Notes under the pieces: model-generated
What the model saw: only the letters and a program-made list of their open reading frames with translations
The model's database searches: none
What the model was told of the DNA's origin: nothing
In this document: piece by piece, positions 59,831-64,000 of the stretch
How the letters are laid out: every line of letters begins with the position of its first letter
How positions within the stretch are numbered: position 1 is the stretch's first letter
Assembly: GCA_035578905.1 (NCBI GenBank)
Contig: JAQJVL010000280.1
Location: 372,001-436,000, forward strand
Reading direction: 5' to 3'
Source of the DNA: Stictocephala bisonia
Lineage: Eukaryota > Arthropoda > Insecta > Hemiptera > Membracidae
DNA length: 64,000 bases
Program-made: the position numbers and the translations under genes

Positions 59831-62329
59831 ATTTACTTGACAGTTTATTATTTACATTTGAACACAATGATAGATTATCATCTTGTAGTTTTAAAAAGCA
59901 GCATAAAAAGGTTTACTTGTTGTTGTTACATCCGATATTTACTCTACTTCGTTATTGTTCAGCCAAAGTAATATGCCATCTTATTTAAGAAGTGTTTGGC
60001 AGTAAATATATATGGTAATAATTTAGGAAAAGTTCCTTCAAAACAATCATAACCTATTATTTTAACTAAAAATTGAAAGCAAGGGTTTAAGTTCAAAGAT
60101 GCTTCATATTTTCAAATAATTATAGGAATACATATAATTACAATTTAAAACATAGTATCTTAGTGAATAGATAAAAATGTTAAATAGTTGTTACACTTAT
60201 CCGACTTAAACGGGCTATAATGACGTTGAATAAGTAGAGAATAGTAGACTAATAAAAACTCTAAATAGTAATAATAAATAAATTCTATTAAGGATTTACA
60301 CTGCCGTAGTGTACAAGCAATAACTCTTGTTCAGTTTTTATGACAAAAAGAATATGGAAAAGAAACTATTCTAAAACATCATCCTATTAAAATTAATTTA
60401 CGGTATTAAGTACTATCATAGACCTTCTATCAGGATTGTGAAATAGTTTTGAAATATCAAACAAACTATAGATTACATTATCTATTGCATAAAAGCTCAA
60501 CCACTTTTCAAAATTAGGTATAATAGAAGGTCTATGGTACTATAGCCTGTAGTCGTTCAATACAGTGATAAAAAATGTTTACTATCTACAGCAGTTGCAA
60601 TACACATTCGTAAGCATTTATTAACATTAAACTGTAAGACACTTGAAATAATATGCTGTCTAACTAGTACAAAACGTAATTATTTAAGAGAAATTTAAGG
60701 TTCAACAAAATAATTGTTTACAAAAATGGATGAATTTACAAAAATACAAAACACAACATAATAACTGTAGCAGATAACGTTATTGATTTATTATAACAAC
60801 ATTGTAAGCAATGAAACGTACCAAATAGCCTATTTTAGATTTTTATCAGATCACTGAAAATCTACATTTTAAGAAGGAATCAAACTGCAAGAGTGAAAAA
60901 CTATCTCACAAAACATAACTGTATATGTTTATTTTGGATTGCTAATTATAATTACTAACATACTTATCATCAGATCACTCTGAATAACTGTAATTTTATG
61001 AGAGTTCCACTGTGTGAAGCGTTAATTAACTGTCCCCATTGTTTATTGTACATGTGTGTATATGTGTGTGCTGACCTACGTGGAGTTCTCTGACACTCCA
61101 CAGTCTTATTTAACAAGGACATTTTCCCTGTATAGCTGGCAAATTGATATATTGTATAAAGTTGTTTTATAACCCTGCTTGCAGCAAATAACCAATCTTC
61201 ATCCCAAACGTAATAAAAGCATTTGATACTGATTAATTTAGCAATGTTTCAGTTTAATACCAGAAAAACTGTTTTTAGTTTACGAATCTGAGAATATGTG
61301 ACAGACTGCATCCAGTTTATATTATTTTTCTAATAATAGTTATTGAAATATCAATTAATTAATCAAACCTTGCTGCCTTATGAGAAATGCATGTTTGTAT
61401 TGGCAAAATTCATATTCTCAACTATTATAAGCTATCTTGAGGATAACTTAAAAACCATAAAAATCCTTATCAACTAACTCAGCATCTGGGGAATTTTCAA
61501 ATTGTATTTCTTTGTTAATATGTTAAAAACAGTTTATTTAAACTGAAGTATTTAAGATAAAATGCAGTCAAATATCATAATTATCTTAGGGCAGACATTT
61601 AGTTGTATGTAAAACAAAAATTATATTGAACTATAAACATTAAGTTAACCTAACAATTGCAATGTACTCGTAGATTCTCTTGTATTGAATGTATGAAGAT
61701 GTATTATCATCAATATTTCAGCTATATTACGATGTGGTATCTGTCCTCACTGGTACGTCAGAGACTGTCAGTGCAGTATACCACTGAGTATGCTGTGTCA
61801 TAAGATGGGTGACATGTCTGTTAGTTGACAATATCAGCAATGTAAGTAACATCCTGACATGGTTGATTAAAGAGGATCTAGACTGTAGTTCCGACACTTA
61901 CATATCATGTGTTCTGATATAACATTAAAAATATTGGTCTATGAACAGTTATTCAAATATAAATCTGCCAGGAGGGGCTAGGATTGATATATTTGTTGGG
62001 CGCATGTTAGCCATTTCACTCGAAAATGAAGTGTATGTGCAAAAAGTACTTTCTTTACTGATGACTCTGATACCAACTTCACTCAATCACTTACCATTTT
62101 TATAGCTACAATATCAGCTCTTATAATATTTCAGTGAAATGATTGTGGTTTTACCAACCCAAAATGATGTTGCTATTATTGGTAGTTTTTTAATCCACTC
62201 TATGATAAATGTTCCAACGTACTCTAAGATCAAACAAATCCTTATTTCAATGCTCCACATGTAGTTTTCCATTTTTTATTGTTGTCTACTCAAAATCTCA
62301 ACATTTTGTAAGATATCCCATAATGTGCA
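59831..62329. other. Long non-coding stretch
   Basis: No gene seen. It holds the small inverted repeat at 60409-60544. Confidence 0.5.
60409..60544. repeat. 136-bp hairpin element
   Basis: AGTACTATCATAGACCTTCT (60409) pairs with AGAAGGTCTATGGTACTAT (to 60544) with one mismatch. It could be a tiny MITE. Confidence 0.7.
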
Positions 62330-62343
62330 GGGGGATTTAAATC

Positions 62344-62709
62344 ATGAAAACCACCTCTTCAACTAGCTTATTCTCAAATGAATTTTCGCCAAAAACCAAC
62401 TGGGCATTAACTTGGGATATGCTTGACGGTCGAAACAAATGTTTGATATCAGACCCTCTGGTCAATGGTGTGAACCTTCCTCGTAAGAAATGGACTATGT
62501 TAAGTCGCTTTCGCAAGGATATAGGAAGATGCAACTTCTGGAAATTAAAGTGGGGAATTACAAATGATCAGCCATGTGATTGCTGAGTCGGAAGTTTAAA
62601 CTATGGATCAAATAATTAATGCTTGCCCATTGTGTTCTTTTCAGGGGGGATTAGCTGGTCTTCAATCAATCGGAGAAGCAGGGGTTGAATGGTTACGAAA
62701 CATGGATTT
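62344..62709 (+). pseudogene. LINE ORF2 C-terminal remnant
   Basis: The frame from 62344 ends WTMLSRFRKDIGRCNFWKLK then WGITNDQPCDC and TGA. After a shift it continues TMDQIINACPLCSFQGGLAG then LQSIGEAGVEWLRNMDLAL to TGA 62707-62709. This is the W..LNRxRTGxGR...KWG...CDCG..QTMxHIxxxCP...WLxxLDxxL ending of insect Jockey/CR1-type ORF2. At least one frameshift and a TAA in place of Gln (before TMD) show it is dead. Confidence 0.8.
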
Positions 62710-63667
62710 AGCTCTATGACAGGAAATCAATATTTAAACTCTAAGACACAAGTACTTTGTACTGTAGATTTTATTTTGATATTGTGTATTAGTATAATTT
62801 TTAGTCTTTCATTAGTTTGGTATCTGGTTATGAAAGTCATATGATATTTATTTTTCACCATCTATTAAAAATTATGCTGAGAGTACGTCCAGATAAGCAC
62901 CAGAGTACTGAATCAATGGTACAGAACTACATAGAACAACAAAAATCAAGAAAATATGTAAAAACCAAGTTTCTGCATTTAAAAACAAGAAACCTGAAAG
63001 GTCAAATGTAGAAAAACAACTGAAATGAAATGATTTTTAATTGTTGTTTCCCAAAAAATACAATATAACATTGGACTTAACAAAATATAACTTATTTATA
63101 GAAAGCATTCAGAATAATAACTTTAAATTGAAAGATTGTATTGTAAATTGAAACACAGATACAATATTTTGTCCTTAGGGAAAGAGCCTACATGGGCAAA
63201 CGCCTGTGTGTAGGCTTGAGTTTGTAAAAGATAATATTTCATTGACAGGTGAAAGAGAAATTAACTAAACATATCCGTTATTAATGCAGAAATTCAAAAT
63301 TAATTGTATATTGTTATTCCAATCAGTACTGTAGCAGCAATGTCTGATACAACATAATGAAGAAAGAACTGAATCCACAGTTTGAATAAAATAGATGAAA
63401 TGTAGATAGATATTCCAAGTATGTAATAAGATTAGGTTAATGAATGCATGGAAGAATTATTTATTTTTAATGAAAAAAATCAGGATCGCGATTAACTTAT
63501 GAATGAAAGGGTCAATTTTGATTCTTCAATAGTTTTTAATAATTTATTTTCAGCTAATAAAAGATTAGCAGTACCAGCCAATAACATTTCAGCAGTCACC
63601 ATTTTGGCGATCCAGTCAATATGGTTAGTAGGTCTATATAGAGTAGTTAAATAGCAGTTTTCATCCT
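62710..63667. other. Non-coding stretch
   Basis: A short hairpin AGCCTACA...TGTAGGCT lies at about 63187-63214. No gene is recognised. Confidence 0.4.
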
Positions 63668-63713
63668 TATGGTCTGAGGAAGGTAACATGATCTGCCGAA
63701 ATCGAAAACCATA
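63668..63713 (+). ncRNA. Second, degenerate hammerhead-like core
   Basis: In order: TATGGT (63668-63673), CTGAGGA (63674-63680; position 7 of the CUGANGA box is free), GGTA...TGCC (63682-63697) as stem II, GAA, ATCGAAA and ACCATA (63708-63713). TATGGT/ACCATA form a perfect 6-bp stem I. The ATCGA after GAA matches the copy near 50737. The base that should be U16.1 is A, and there is an extra A before stem II, so it is probably inactive. It may mark a Penelope-like element terminal repeat. Confidence 0.33.
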
Positions 63714-64000
63714 GTATTTGTGCATTTTGTAATTATACTGTAATATATTTGTGCTTATATTGTACTATATTTATACTGTGTGACATTCACTCGTACTGTA
63801 TATGTACCAACAAGTATCATGCTAATTAAGAAATACATATATTCATGCAAAGCATTGCCAGGATTTCCTTGATTATTCTCAGATATGAGTCACCGACACA
63901 ATTTTGTACATAGTTTAAGGCAAATATGAGTAATTACATAAGTCTAGTATGAGAGTGGATGACCTGTGTAGTTTGGTTACTGAGTTTAACTGACACTCAA
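63714..64000. other. Window end, non-coding
   Basis: AT-rich, nothing recognised. Confidence 0.4.

Noticed and set aside
62058..62090. Another CTGATGA as a third hammerhead
   Set aside because: No GAAA box at the right distance and no flanking stem I pairing.

Overview
The window looks like a stretch of insect (arthropod) nuclear genome. It is AT-rich, has very long introns and intergenic spaces, carries recognisable tropomyosin exons, and is crowded with animal-type mobile elements. I see no bacterial operons, rRNA genes or CRISPR arrays. The species cannot be named from the sequence alone.

Host genes are few. At the left, on the + strand, lie three alternative last exons of one tropomyosin gene (about 19-101, 4643-4722 and 13572-13654). 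Each starts in the same phase behind an AG acceptor and ends in its own stop codon, so splicing choice sets the C-terminus of the protein. The body of the gene lies left of the window. At 51917-52925 (+) is the large last exon of a secreted, Pro/Tyr/Ser-rich protein with a hydrophobic leader and dibasic/furin-like sites; its first exon was not found. A GC-rich open stretch at 44409-44551 (-) may be another terminal exon.

Most of the rest is mobile and repetitive DNA. (1) 7.6-9.5 kb: three foldback/MITE elements. (2) 11.4-13.1 kb: an inverted-repeat element with a tRNA-like SINE in one arm and a smaller TTA-flanked MITE inside. (3) 15.2-18.1 kb: a candidate MITE holding eight 73-bp repeats, then a 1.5-kb element with long terminal inverted repeats. 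(4) 19.2-22.2 kb: two diverged tandem arrays. (5) 23.8-27.0 kb: a complete PIF/Harbinger transposon with TTA target duplication, an apparently intact transposase and a MADF-BESS partner gene on the opposite strand. (6) 27.3-31.1 kb: a 66-bp satellite of nearly 60 copies. (7) 31.8-35.3 kb: TA repeats and a G/C-run-rich candidate element. (8) 36.6-39.7 kb: 45-bp and 35-bp arrays. (9) 41.0-43.7 kb: a complete pogo/jerky-like transposon with an intact 638-residue transposase ending in a PHD-like finger. (10) 45.9-50.8 kb: a decayed mariner-type transposase, MITEs, and a hairpin containing a hammerhead-ribozyme-like core. (11) 53.3-59.8 kb: two LINE remnants, one of them split by a 2.5-kb DNA transposon with a broken DUF7869-like transposase. 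(12) 62.3-62.7 kb: another LINE 3' end, followed near 63.7 kb by a second hammerhead-like core.

The two best-preserved systems are the Harbinger pair, whose two genes are interleaved exon by exon on opposite strands, and the pogo element. The least expected signal is the pair of hammerhead-like motifs, which resemble those described in Penelope-like retroelements.
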